From: Arthrobacter sp. B0490
GTDB taxonomy: Bacteria > Actinomycetota > Actinomycetes > Actinomycetales > Micrococcaceae
Assembly: GCF_002929355.1 (NCBI RefSeq)
Contig: NZ_PJIR01000014.1
Span: 1 to 60,046, forward strand
DNA length: 60,046 nt
Direction of reading: 5' to 3'
Part shown: one piece after another, positions 8,129 through 19,561 of the stretch
How positions within the stretch are numbered: the first letter of the stretch is position 1
Layout: each line of letters starts with the position of its first letter
Program-made: the position numbers and the translations under genes
The notes under the pieces: model-generated
Seen by the model: the letters and a program-made list of their open reading frames with translations, nothing else
The model's database searches: none
Told to the model about the DNA's origin: nothing

Positions 8129-9289
8129 GTGCGGTCATCAGTCGGGACGGCGAACGGCACCGAGGGTCTCCGTGCGCAGAACCTGTCCCAGATCCTGACC
8201 ATGGTGCACCGGAACGGCCCCCTGTCCCGGTCCGAGCTGACCCGGCGCAGCGGCTTCAACCGGTCCACGGTCGGGGCTCTCGTGCAGGCCCTCACCGAGA
8301 AGGACCTGGTGCGTGAATCGGAGCCGGCCGTCGGCGGCCGGGTCGGTCGCCCGAGCCCCATCGTGCAGGTGAACCCGGGTGTGGCGGTACTCGCGGTCAA
8401 CCCGGACATCGATGCGCTGACCGTCGGCGTGGTCGGCCTCGGCGGGCACGTCCACCAGCGCATCCGTCGCGAGACCCACGGCATCCCGACCCTCGACGAC
8501 GCCGTCGCGCTCACGCGGGACACGGTGGAGGACCTCCGATCCACCCTCGCCGGCCTCGACCGGGTCCTCGGCGTCGGTATCGCCCTGCCCGGCCTCGTCA
8601 ACGCGGGCACCGGACGCGTGCTCGTCGCGCCGCACCTGGGCTGGCGGGACGCCGACCTCACCGGGCCCTTCAGTCAGGCCCTCGGGCTCCCGGTCGTCGC
8701 CGCGAACGACGCCTCCCTCGGATCCCTCGCGGAGAGCATCTTCGGCGCGGCACTCGGGGTGAGCGACGCGGTGTACCTCAACGGCAGTGCCAGCGGCATC
8801 GGCGGCGGGATCGTCACCGGCGGGGCGCAACTGGTGGGGAGCCGCGGCTACGGCGGGGAACTGGGCCACACGCTCGTCAGTCCGGGCGGCGCTGCCTGCC
8901 ACTGCGGCCGCTCCGGGTGCCTCGACGCCGAGGTGCGGCTGGAGCGGCTGCTCGACGCCGCCGGCGAGGCCGGGGGCGGCATCGAGGCCCTCGAACGGGT
9001 GCTGTCGGACGACCCGGGGGCGGCCGTCCGGGCGGAGGCGGAGCGCCAGCTGGAGCTGCTCGCCGTCGCGCTGGTGGACTTCACCAACATCTTCGATCCC
9101 CGCCTGATCGTGCTCGGAGGTTTCCTGGGAGCACTCGTCGGGTTCCGCGGGGACCTGCTCAGCGAAGCGGTCAACTCGGCGTCGCTCGCGGGCGGGGTGG
9201 AGGTCAGCCGCGCCGCGCTCGGCCCGGAGCTCCTGCTGATCGGCGCCGCGGAACTGGCCTTCCGGCCCCTGCTCGCCTCACCCTCCTGA
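8129..9289 (+). CDS. ROK-family transcriptional regulator (NagC/XylR type)
   Basis: This 386-residue protein joins an N-terminal winged helix (residues about 20-75) to a ROK sugar-binding domain. The ROK zinc site is visible as C-H-C-G-R-S-G-C at about residue 255, with the preceding G-E-L-G-H. The phosphate-binding DxGxT of true ROK kinases is degenerate (D-I-D-A-L-T), so it is a regulator rather than a sugar kinase. It starts with GTG at 8129, with AAGGGGG ahead. It lies downstream of and co-directional with the LacI gene, so it may add a second sugar signal to the same locus. Confidence 0.85.
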   Translation: MRSSVGTANGTEGLRAQNLSQILTMVHRNGPLSRSELTRRSGFNRSTVGALVQALTEKDLVRESEPAVGGRVGRPSPIVQVNPGVAVLAVNPDIDALTVGVVGLGGHVHQRIRRETHGIPTLDDAVALTRDTVEDLRSTLAGLDRVLGVGIALPGLVNAGTGRVLVAPHLGWRDADLTGPFSQALGLPVVAANDASLGSLAESIFGAALGVSDAVYLNGSASGIGGGIVTGGAQLVGSRGYGGELGHTLVSPGGAACHCGRSGCLDAEVRLERLLDAAGEAGGGIEALERVLSDDPGAAVRAEAERQLELLAVALVDFTNIFDPRLIVLGGFLGALVGFRGDLLSEAVNSASLAGGVEVSRAALGPELLLIGAAELAFRPLLASPS

Positions 9290-9439
9290 GGACTCCGAGC
9301 GCATGCGGCGCCCTGTACGGGGGACGGGCGGCACCCGCGCATCCGTCAGGGACGGGCCGCAGGACCTCCCGCTCCGGGCACACGGAACGGCGCACCCTCC
9401 CTTTCGGGCCGATGCGCCTGCGGAAGGACGATGGACCTG

Positions 9440-9679
9440 TCAGCCGGTGCGGCGGGAGCCGCTCTCCTCGCCGTCGTCGTCGACCTCGTCGGCGTACTTG
9501 TCCTCGTACTGCGAGTAGTCCGGTTCGACCGGCTCGAGAGGTTCGGTACGCCGGGTGGAAGCACGACTGCCCGGGCCTGTGAGCTCTCGCTGCAGTGCCG
9601 AATAGTCAGTGGCCGGACTGAAGTACTTCATGTCCCTGGCCTGCTTGGTAGCTTTTGCCTTTTGACGGCCGCGCCCCAT
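9440..9679 (-). CDS. DUF3073 family small protein
   Basis: This 79-residue protein starts M-G-R-G-R-Q-K-A-K and has the basic N-terminal segment, the central S-P-x-T-D-Y motif and the acidic, Asp/Glu-rich C-terminus typical of DUF3073. The family is nearly restricted to actinobacteria and has no known activity. The ATG at 9679 was chosen because AAAGGGGG lies just upstream and it matches the family's N-terminus. The 150 bases after the previous gene (9290-9439) hold nothing recognisable. Confidence 0.85.
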   Translation of the reverse strand: MGRGRQKAKATKQARDMKYFSPATDYSALQRELTGPGSRASTRRTEPLEPVEPDYSQYEDKYADEVDDDGEESGSRRTG

Positions 9680-9973
9680 GGCGTGACCCCCTTTGTGCTT
9701 AGATCCGGAGGTGGTCACTGGGGCGCGAGGCCCAAGGCTGCAGCGAGGCCCCGGAATATTTGGTCAAATTGTCGTAAGTATAGGTTACATGCTTTCACCG
9801 GCACCCGAGCCCGGTTCCTGTCGACGGGGTACAGGCCTCCGCGGCCGTGACGAGCCCGCTCCACGGAACGCACCGCCCCGGCTCCGCGCGAAAGCGATCT
9901 TGGATAGAGTCGGAGCCACGCCGGAGCGCCCCGGCCACGAGCCATCACGAATGCAAGGAGACAGCGGCCCACC

Positions 9974-11230
9974 ATGAGCAACGAGGAGCAGGCACAGAGG
10001 GAGTCCGCGCGCGATGCCGCGTCGGACGGGCCGGGACTGCAGGAGGACCCGTCGGTCGTGGATCCCGATGACGTCGTCCTCGATGACGGCCAGGTCTCCC
10101 TCGACACCCTCGAACCGGAACTGTCGGTCTCGCCCGACGCCCTCGACCTGGCGGAACCGGCCCTCGAACCGGCGCAGATCAGCACCGACACCGCAGCGGC
10201 CGCCTCGCTCGAGGAGGCGGCCGCCGAAGCCCGGGCGGTCGCTGCGGAGGCGGAGAGGACCGGGACGCTGGTCGGCGGGCCGATGCCCGCGGACACCCCG
10301 GCCGTCCGCGCCTCCCCGGACGGTACTGCGCCCGCGGGCGGCGTGGCCGGTGACGTGACCCAGGAATCCCGACAGACCGGGGACGCCCGGGACGGCAGTA
10401 CTGCTGTCGGACCGACGGTCGACATCGGCCGTGCAGGCGGCGACGGCGACGTGGGCCCGGTCGGCGGCCCGGGCGGCGGCCCGATCGGCGGCCCGTATGC
10501 CTTCCCACCCGAGGGCGGCGAGCCGGGCCTCGGGCACCCGGGCCTCTACCCCGGCACCGATCCGGCCTTCATCGGTCCAGGAGACAGGGCCGGGGACGGC
10601 GCGGGACCTGCCGGACGCGGGGGAACCGGTGCAGACAGCGGAACCCCCGCCGCTTCTCCCGACGTCCAGCCGGAGAGCCACGGCGCGACCGCCGCCTGGG
10701 CGCCGCAGGCGTCCGGCGGGGAGACGGGCGCCGCCGAGGGGCTGCCGCTGCGGGACAGGAGCCGGACGAAGGGCAGTGCCCTGCCGCTGCTGCTGGTGAC
10801 CGGCGGCGTCGTCGTGCTCGTCGGACTCCTCATCTGGCTCCTCGTGTCCCTCCTCGGCGGAACCGACGAGGACCGCGTCGACCCGTCCTCGCTCGCCGCG
10901 GGCGAATGCCTGGCCGGCTTCACGGACATCACCGAGGACGCCGCGCGGGTGGACTGCTCGGAGCCCCACAACGCGCAACTCGTGGCGAGCGAGAACTACC
11001 CGGACGACGCCGAGTTCCCCGGCCGCGACCAGCTCGGCCTGCGCGCGGAAGCGGCATGCGCCACCGCCTCGTCCGGCATCGACCCGGACCTGGTCGGCGG
11101 CGACGTGCAGGTCACCCTCCTCCGCGCCACTCCGACGACCGAGACCTGGGCCGGCGGCGACCGGCGGGTGGACTGCTTCGCCGTCGTCGAGGACGGCGGC
11201 ACCCTGAGCCGGAGCCTGCTCGGCCCCTGA
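9974..11230 (+). CDS. membrane protein with C-terminal septum-formation domain
   Basis: This 418-residue protein has a long, acidic, Ala/Pro/Gly-rich cytoplasmic N-terminus (residues about 1-260, low complexity). A single membrane helix follows at about residues 268-296. The extracytoplasmic C-terminal domain resembles the actinobacterial septum-formation family: it begins L-A-A-G-E-C-L, contains D-C-S-E-P-H-N and ends with a Cys in V-D-C-F-A, giving four Cys that could form disulfides. Such domains are linked by name to cell division, but mechanistic evidence is thin. AAGGAG lies 14 bases before the ATG, slightly far. It is convergent with clpB. Confidence 0.8.
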   Translation: MSNEEQAQRESARDAASDGPGLQEDPSVVDPDDVVLDDGQVSLDTLEPELSVSPDALDLAEPALEPAQISTDTAAAASLEEAAAEARAVAAEAERTGTLVGGPMPADTPAVRASPDGTAPAGGVAGDVTQESRQTGDARDGSTAVGPTVDIGRAGGDGDVGPVGGPGGGPIGGPYAFPPEGGEPGLGHPGLYPGTDPAFIGPGDRAGDGAGPAGRGGTGADSGTPAASPDVQPESHGATAAWAPQASGGETGAAEGLPLRDRSRTKGSALPLLLVTGGVVVLVGLLIWLLVSLLGGTDEDRVDPSSLAAGECLAGFTDITEDAARVDCSEPHNAQLVASENYPDDAEFPGRDQLGLRAEAACATASSGIDPDLVGGDVQVTLLRATPTTETWAGGDRRVDCFAVVEDGGTLSRSLLGP

Positions 11231-11255
11231 CCGGGCTGACGCGGGTACCGACGCA

Positions 11256-11280
11256 GGGGAGGAACCCCGGGTCCCTCCCC
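11256..11280. terminator. hairpin between convergent septum protein and clpB genes
   Basis: A 7-bp stem (GGGGAGG with CCTCCCC, 11-base loop) lies in the 79-base gap between the two convergent genes. It could stop transcription from either side. Confidence 0.5.
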
Positions 11281-11309
11281 TTCCCGGCCTCCGGCGTCGC
11301 TCCCGGGGC

Positions 11310-13922
<2,613 letters not shown>

Positions 13923-13964
13923 GGGCGGATCCTTTCTGTCCTCACGCAGGGGAATGCGATCACA

Positions 13965-13983
13965 TTGAGTGTACTCGACTCAA
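13965..13983 (-). promoter_or_regulatory. HAIR element (HspR operator) in front of clpB
   Basis: The sequence TTGAGT, 7 bases, ACTCAA is a perfect inverted repeat matching the HspR-associated inverted repeat consensus CTTGAGT-N7-ACTCAAG. It lies just upstream of clpB, and the same motif occurs twice in front of dnaK at 56.2-56.3 kb. The regulator HspR is encoded at 52.0-52.4 kb. Confidence 0.9.
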
Positions 13984-14075
13984 CTTTGTGACAGGTCCGG
14001 GAATTCCCGGCCACCGGGGACCTGGCGACGCCGCGGCGGGCCGAGGAGCCGGCGGGAGCAGCCGCCTCGGACATA

Positions 14076-16067
14076 ATGAGCCGTATGGGGAAACTTCACC
14101 GCGCCACGTCCGTGCTGACCACCGCCCTCCTCGCCCTGAGCCTCGCGGCCTGCACCGACGCCCGCCCGACGGCGGACGACGCGGCCCGCACGCTGGCCGA
14201 GGGCCTCGCTCGGCTCGACGTCGGGGAGTCGGCGTTCGCCTCCGCCGAGGCGTCAGCGGTGACGGGCGAGCTCGCCACGATCACCGGGGGCTTCACGCCC
14301 GGGGCTCCGCAGGTCACGGTGGCCGGCGTCGAGGAGACGGGCGAGGACAGCGCGACGGCGACCCTCGACTACGTCTGGGACCTCGACGCCACCGACTCCG
14401 ACTGGACCTACAGCACGACGGTGGACCTGACACGCGTCGAGGACGTCTGGCAGGCCGCCTGGGACCCGTCGGTGTTCGTCCCGGACCTCCTGCCCCGGGA
14501 GAAGCTGACGCTGACCCGTGTCCCGGGCGACCGCGGGGACATCACCGGGGCACGCGGCGAGGTCGTCGTCACCCAGCGGCCCGTCCTCCGGGTCGGGATC
14601 GACAAGACGCTCGTCCCCGCGGACCAGCAGGCAGCGTCCGCGCGGGCGCTCGCGGCTCTGCTCGAGCTCGACGCCGCCGACTACGGACAGCAGGTCGCGG
14701 AAGCGGGCGCCGAGGCCTTCGTGGTGGCCCTCGTGCTGCGCGACGACGCCACCCGCACCGTCACGAACGCGCAGATCGACGCCATCCCGGGCGCCCTGCG
14801 GCAGGCGGACACCCTGGAACTCGCGCCGACCCGCACCTTCGCCCGCGAACTGCTCGGCAGCGTCGGCGAGGCGACCGAGGAACTCGTGGAACAGTCCGAC
14901 GGCGCCATCGCGGCCGGGGACATCACAGGCCTCGGAGGCCTGCAGCTGCAGCACAACGCGCGGCTCGCCGGCACGCCCGGCGTGGAGGTCCATGCCGCGC
15001 CGGTCGACACGCCGGCCACGCCCACCCAGCGCCTGTTCGCCCGGCCGGCCGTGGACGGCGACGATCTCGCGACCACGCTCGATCCCCGCCTGCAGGGCCT
15101 CGGCGAGGACGTGCTCGCCGAGGAACCCTCGGCGTCCTCGATCGTGGCCATCCGGCCCAGCACGGGCGAGATCCTCGCGGCCGCCAACGGTCCGGGCAGT
15201 GACGGGCTGCAGACCGCGCTCCTGGGCCAGTACCCGCCCGGCTCCACCTTCAAGGTGGCCACGAGCCTCGCGCTCCTGCGGCAGGGCTTCACCCCGGAGA
15301 CGCCCACCGAGTGCACGGAGGAGGTGACGGTGGACGGCCGGACGTTCAACAACGCCAGCACCTACCCCGACCAGTTCCTCGGCACCATCCCGCTCCTCGA
15401 GACCTTCGCGCAGTCCTGCAACACCGGGTTCATCTCGGCGCGGGACAGGATCGGCCAGACGGAACTCGCGGGAGCCGCCACCGACCTCGGCATCGGGGTC
15501 GAGGCGAGCATCGGCACGCCCGCGTTCTTCGGCTCCGTGCCGACGGAGGCGGAGGGCACCGCCCACGCCGCCGCCATGATCGGCCAGGGCGAGGTGCTCG
15601 TCTCACCCCTCTCGCTCGCCACCATGGCCGCCTCCGTCGGGGCCGGTGCGCGCGTCACGCCCACGCTCCTGGCACCCGGCGAATCCACGGCCCCGGACCC
15701 CGGGTCGGAGGGCGCAGCGGCGACACCGGCACCGACCGGCGACGCCACGCCGTCGACGCCTGCGGGACCTTCCGAAGGGGCGACGCCGAGCGCGCTCACG
15801 GCCGCCGAGGCCACGACGCTCAAGACGCTCATGGCCGCCGTCGTCGACCAGGGCGGCGCGCAGCTCCTCGAGGACGTGCCGGGCGAACCCGTCCTGGCCA
15901 AGACGGGCACCGCGGAATTCGGCAGCGAGACCCCGCCACGCACCCACGCCTGGGTGGTCGCCCTGCAGGGCGACCTCGCCGTCGCCGTCTTCGTCGAGGA
16001 GGGCGACCTGGGATCGACCTCGGGCGGCCCCCTCATGCAGGCGTTCCTCGCGGGAGCCGCCGCCTAA
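14076..16067 (+). CDS. class B penicillin-binding protein, lipoprotein type, with MecA-N-like domain
   Basis: This 663-residue D,D-transpeptidase cross-links peptidoglycan outside the membrane. It has a lipoprotein signal (lipobox L-A-A-C near residue 26), then an NTF2/MecA-N-like domain (about 30-145), a PBP dimerisation domain (about 150-320) and the transpeptidase domain. The three active-site motifs are present: S-T-F-K at about residue 390, S-C-N at about 447 and K-T-G-T near 609. A Pro/Ala/Thr-rich insert lies before the last motif. No clear ribosome binding site precedes ATG 14076 or the in-frame ATG 14085, so the exact start is uncertain. It is divergent from clpB. Confidence 0.88.
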   Translation: MSRMGKLHRATSVLTTALLALSLAACTDARPTADDAARTLAEGLARLDVGESAFASAEASAVTGELATITGGFTPGAPQVTVAGVEETGEDSATATLDYVWDLDATDSDWTYSTTVDLTRVEDVWQAAWDPSVFVPDLLPREKLTLTRVPGDRGDITGARGEVVVTQRPVLRVGIDKTLVPADQQAASARALAALLELDAADYGQQVAEAGAEAFVVALVLRDDATRTVTNAQIDAIPGALRQADTLELAPTRTFARELLGSVGEATEELVEQSDGAIAAGDITGLGGLQLQHNARLAGTPGVEVHAAPVDTPATPTQRLFARPAVDGDDLATTLDPRLQGLGEDVLAEEPSASSIVAIRPSTGEILAAANGPGSDGLQTALLGQYPPGSTFKVATSLALLRQGFTPETPTECTEEVTVDGRTFNNASTYPDQFLGTIPLLETFAQSCNTGFISARDRIGQTELAGAATDLGIGVEASIGTPAFFGSVPTEAEGTAHAAAMIGQGEVLVSPLSLATMAASVGAGARVTPTLLAPGESTAPDPGSEGAAATPAPTGDATPSTPAGPSEGATPSALTAAEATTLKTLMAAVVDQGGAQLLEDVPGEPVLAKTGTAEFGSETPPRTHAWVVALQGDLAVAVFVEEGDLGSTSGGPLMQAFLAGAAA

Positions 16068-16213
16068 CAGCTACCGGCCCGCCGCGAAGACCGCGGGCCG
16101 TCCACTTCGACGACATGGGGGTCGGATCAGCGCAGTGAAGACAGGAGCTTGATCATCCTCCGGCGCCCAACAGGAGCGCCGGAGGCAATTCGAAGACCGT
16201 TGAAAGGGTCGCA

Positions 16214-17701
16214 GTGGATCTCACGTTCATCCCGCTCATCATCGGCGCGGTGGTACTGCTCGTCGTCATCGTCGTCGCCATCGTGCTCGCCCGCATGGCG
16301 CTGCACATCGCCAGCCCGGACCAGGCACTCATCATCTCGTCGAAGGACAGCAAGGGGCAGCCGGACCCCGACAGCCAGCGCGTCGTCTTCGGCCGTATCT
16401 TCATCAACCCGTTCTCGCAGCGCGCCTATCCCCTGTCCCTCGCCTCGAGGCAGGTGTCCCTGCGCATCGAGGGCATCTCCAAGAACGGCATCAAGCTGCA
16501 CCTGACGGGCGTCGCCCAGGTCAAGGTGGGCGGCGACGCCGACGCCGTCCGGAAGGCGGCGCAGCGCTTCCTGAACCAGCAGGACGCCATCGACCACTAC
16601 ACGCAGGAGACGCTCTCGGGCTCGCTGCGCTCCATCGTGGGGACCCTCACGGTCGAGTCGATCATCCGGGACCGGGCAACCTTCGCCAAGAGCGTCAAGG
16701 AGGAGGCGGAGCACTCCATGCACAACCAGGGCCTGGAGATCGACACGTTCCAGATCCAGTCCGTGGACGACGACTCCGGGTACCTGAAGAACCTCGGCCG
16801 GCCCGAGGCCGCCCTCGCCGAGCGCAACGCCAAGATCGCCGAGGCGCGCTCCATGCAGGAGTCCGAGCAGGCCCGCGCCCTGTCCGACGAGCAGGTGGCC
16901 CTCGCGCAGCAGCAGCTGATCATCCGGCGCGCGGAGCTGAAGGAGGAGGCGGACGCCCGCCAGGCGCGTGCCGACGCGTCGGGTCCGCTCGCGCAGGCCG
17001 AACAGCAGGAGCAGGTCATCATGCGGGAGCAGCAGGTCGCCCAGCGGCGTGCCGAACTCCGGGAGCGTGAACTGGACACGGAGGTGCGCAAGCCCGCCGA
17101 CGCCGAGAAGTACCGCCTCATCCAGCAGGCGGACGCGAAACTCGAGGAACGTCGTCGCGCGTCCGAGGCGAGCGAGATCGAGGCCCGCGTGGACCTCTCA
17201 CGCCGCAAGCTCGTCGCCGAGGGTGACCGCGTGGCGGCCGAGGCGGACGCCGCGGCGAACACCGCACGCGGCACCGCCGAGGCAGCGATCAACGAGGCCA
17301 GGGGCCGTGCGGATGCAGCCGTCATCGCGTCCCGCGGTGAGGCGGAGGCCGGGTCCGCGGAGGCCCGCGGCAAGGCGGAGGCCGCCGGCATCGCGGCACA
17401 GGCCGAGGCCTACGAGAAGTTCAACCAGGCCGCCATCCTGTCGAAGGTCCTCGAGGTCCTCCCGGCGATGGCCCGCGAGATCGCAGCCCCGATGTCGGCG
17501 ATCGACACCATGACCGTGGTCTCGAACGACGGCGCGAGCCAGCTCAGCAAGAACGTCTCGAACGGCGTCCACCAGACCACGCAGCTGGTCAAGGACACGA
17601 CGGGACTCGACATCATCACCCTGCTCGGCGACCTGCTGAAGAACGCGGACAAGGTCGGGATGAACGGTTCCAGCGGGTCCTCCGCTGCCAACGGGTCCTA
17701 G
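16214..17701 (+). CDS. SPFH/flotillin-like membrane scaffold protein
   Basis: This 495-residue protein has one N-terminal membrane helix (about 5-28), an SPFH/band-7 domain (about 30-195) and a long Ala/Glu/Arg-rich coiled coil (about 195-400) with the AEA repeats typical of flotillins. The C-terminal tail is Ser/Gly/Asn-rich. Flotillins organise membrane microdomains and cell-wall machinery. The neighbouring transpeptidase gene, 146 bases upstream and co-directional, makes a cell-envelope role plausible, but that is inference. GTG start at 16214 with GAAAGGG six bases ahead. Confidence 0.85.
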   Translation: MDLTFIPLIIGAVVLLVVIVVAIVLARMALHIASPDQALIISSKDSKGQPDPDSQRVVFGRIFINPFSQRAYPLSLASRQVSLRIEGISKNGIKLHLTGVAQVKVGGDADAVRKAAQRFLNQQDAIDHYTQETLSGSLRSIVGTLTVESIIRDRATFAKSVKEEAEHSMHNQGLEIDTFQIQSVDDDSGYLKNLGRPEAALAERNAKIAEARSMQESEQARALSDEQVALAQQQLIIRRAELKEEADARQARADASGPLAQAEQQEQVIMREQQVAQRRAELRERELDTEVRKPADAEKYRLIQQADAKLEERRRASEASEIEARVDLSRRKLVAEGDRVAAEADAAANTARGTAEAAINEARGRADAAVIASRGEAEAGSAEARGKAEAAGIAAQAEAYEKFNQAAILSKVLEVLPAMAREIAAPMSAIDTMTVVSNDGASQLSKNVSNGVHQTTQLVKDTTGLDIITLLGDLLKNADKVGMNGSSGSSAANGS

Positions 17702-17712
17702 CTTCCAGGACC

Positions 17713-17750
17713 GGAAGGGCCGTCACCGCGTCGTCGGTGGCGGCCCTTCC
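17713..17750 (+). terminator. terminator after the flotillin-like gene
   Basis: A near-perfect 16-bp inverted repeat (GGAAGGGCCG-T-CACCG with CGGTG-G-CGGCCCTTCC) starts 12 bases after the stop codon. Confidence 0.85.
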
Positions 17751-17783
17751 TGTCGTTCGTACCCGATGCCGGGGCCACGCCCC

Positions 17784-17840
17784 TTCCCAAAGCCGACGAC
17801 GCCCCCTACAGTTGTCCGAGTAAATGAATGCCATTCATTT
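17784..17840 (+). promoter_or_regulatory. promoter and TetR-type operator of the agmatine operon
   Basis: TTCCCA (17784-17789) and TACAGT (17807-17812) form a plausible -35/-10 pair with a 17-base spacer. At the expected transcription start lies a perfect 9-bp inverted repeat, AAATGAATG-C-CATTCATTT (17822-17840). AT-rich TGAATG/CATTCA palindromes of this kind are commonly bound by TetR-family repressors. No regulator gene is adjacent, so it must be encoded elsewhere. Confidence 0.6.
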
Positions 17841-17951
17841 TGAGGTGCGGGTCACGTCCCGCCGACGGTCGGACACCCCCCGGCCCTACCCGCCCCCGGT
17901 GGACCCGTCGATGACGAGGCGCGTCCGCCCTCCTGAGGAAGGCCGACCATC

Positions 17952-19502
17952 GTGCCCGTAACGCCCAGCCAGACCGCGACCTCCGGGGCCGGCTCCGCCG
18001 GCGCGACAGCGACCTCGCCGAAGGGCCTCGCCCGCGGCCAGCTCGGCCTGCTCGCCATCGTCGTCATCGGCATCTCGACGATCGCCCCCGCCTACGTCCT
18101 GACCAGCACACTGGGCCTCACGGTCGCCGAGGTCGGTGTCCACCTGCCGGCCATCTTCATCGTCGGGTTCATCCCGATGTTCCTCGTCGCCCTCGCCTAC
18201 AAGGAACTCAACGCCGACTCGCCGGACAGCGGGACCACCTTCACCTGGGTCACGAAGGCCTTCGGTCCCTTCGTCGGGTGGATGGGCGGCTGGGGCCTGC
18301 TCGCAGCGAACATCATCGTCCTGTCCAACCTGGCCGGCGTGGCCGTGGACTTCTTCTACCTGTTCCTCGGGCAACTCACCGGGAACCCATCGCTCGCCGA
18401 CCTGACCTCGAACAAGGCCGTCAACATCGCCACCTGCCTGGTCTTCATGGGGGCAGCGGTCTGGGTGTCCTGCCGGGGCATCCGCACCACGCGCACGGTG
18501 CAGTACGTCCTCGTCGGCTTCCAGCTGCTCGTCCTCGGCTGGTACACGGTCCAGGCCTTCGCGCGCATCGCGGCGGGCAACGCCTCCGGCCTCGCCTTCA
18601 GCTGGGAGTGGTTCAACCCGTTCGGGATCGAGAGCTTCTCCGCCTTCGCCGCCGGCCTGTCGCTCTCCATCTTCGCGTTCTGGGGCTGGGACGTCTGCCT
18701 CACCGTGAGCGAGGAGGCCACCGACGGCCGCCGGACGTCGGGCCTGGCCGCCACCGTCGCAGCGGTCGCCATCCTCGTGATCTACCTCCTCGGGTCGATC
18801 GCCACCGTGATGTTCGCCGGCATCGGTGACACCGGGATCGGGCTGAACAACCCGGACAACTCCGAGAACGTGTTCACCGGTCTCGCTGCCCCCGTGATGG
18901 GCCCGTTCGCGATCCTCCTGTCGCTGGCCGTCCTCTCGAGCTGCGGGGCGTCGCTGCAGTCGACCTTCGTCTCGCCCGCCCGCACACTGCTCGCCATGGG
19001 CTACTACCGTGCCCTGCCCGGCCGGTTCGCGGGAGTCAGTGCCCGCTTCAACTCGCCGATCTACGCGACGGTCTTCTCCGGCGCCGTCTCGGCCGCGTTC
19101 TACGTCCTGATGCGCCTCATCAGTGAGAACGTCCTCAACGACACCATCCAGGCGCTCGGCCTGATGATCTGCTTCTACTACGGACTGACCGCCCTCGCCT
19201 GCGTCTGGTACTTCAGGGACTCGCTGTTCAGCAGCATCCGGAACGTGGTCTACCGGCTCTGCGCGCCCCTCCTCGGCGGGATCGGACTCATCGTCGTCTT
19301 CCTCCAGACCGCCGTGGACAGCTGGGACCCGGCGTTCGGCAGCGGATCGGAGATCCTCGGTGTCGGCCTCGTCTTCGTCATCGGCATCGGCATACTCGTG
19401 GCCGGCGCCGTCGTCATGCTCGTCGTCCACCGGCGCAGCCCCGACTTCTTCCGCGGCCGGACGCTGACGCGCGACTCGTCGTCGCTCGTCCTCGACGACT
19501 GA
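17952..19502 (+). CDS. APC-family amino acid/polyamine permease
   Basis: This 516-residue integral membrane protein has about 12 hydrophobic segments and the APC-family start of helix 1, G-I-S-T-I-A-P-A-Y. It should import an amino acid or polyamine by a secondary mechanism. Its place as first gene before agmatine deiminase suggests agmatine or a related guanidino amine. A GTG start at 17952 follows GAGGAAGG. The gene is separated from the deiminase by 59 bases and probably cotranscribed. Confidence 0.85.
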   Translation: MPVTPSQTATSGAGSAGATATSPKGLARGQLGLLAIVVIGISTIAPAYVLTSTLGLTVAEVGVHLPAIFIVGFIPMFLVALAYKELNADSPDSGTTFTWVTKAFGPFVGWMGGWGLLAANIIVLSNLAGVAVDFFYLFLGQLTGNPSLADLTSNKAVNIATCLVFMGAAVWVSCRGIRTTRTVQYVLVGFQLLVLGWYTVQAFARIAAGNASGLAFSWEWFNPFGIESFSAFAAGLSLSIFAFWGWDVCLTVSEEATDGRRTSGLAATVAAVAILVIYLLGSIATVMFAGIGDTGIGLNNPDNSENVFTGLAAPVMGPFAILLSLAVLSSCGASLQSTFVSPARTLLAMGYYRALPGRFAGVSARFNSPIYATVFSGAVSAAFYVLMRLISENVLNDTIQALGLMICFYYGLTALACVWYFRDSLFSSIRNVVYRLCAPLLGGIGLIVVFLQTAVDSWDPAFGSGSEILGVGLVFVIGIGILVAGAVVMLVVHRRSPDFFRGRTLTRDSSSLVLDD

Positions 19503-19561
19503 CGCGCCTCCCGGCAGCCCCGGCGCCGTCCCGACACCCCCCCCGATCCAGAGGAACTTCA

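Noticed and set aside
8129..9289. Sugar kinase of the ROK family
   Set aside because: An N-terminal winged helix is present and the phosphate-binding DxGxT motif is degenerate, so a regulator is the better call.
14060..14090. Leaderless promoter (ACATAAT) at the penicillin-binding protein start
   Set aside because: No acceptable -35 box is present and the box overlaps the first ATG, so the start was left as uncertain.
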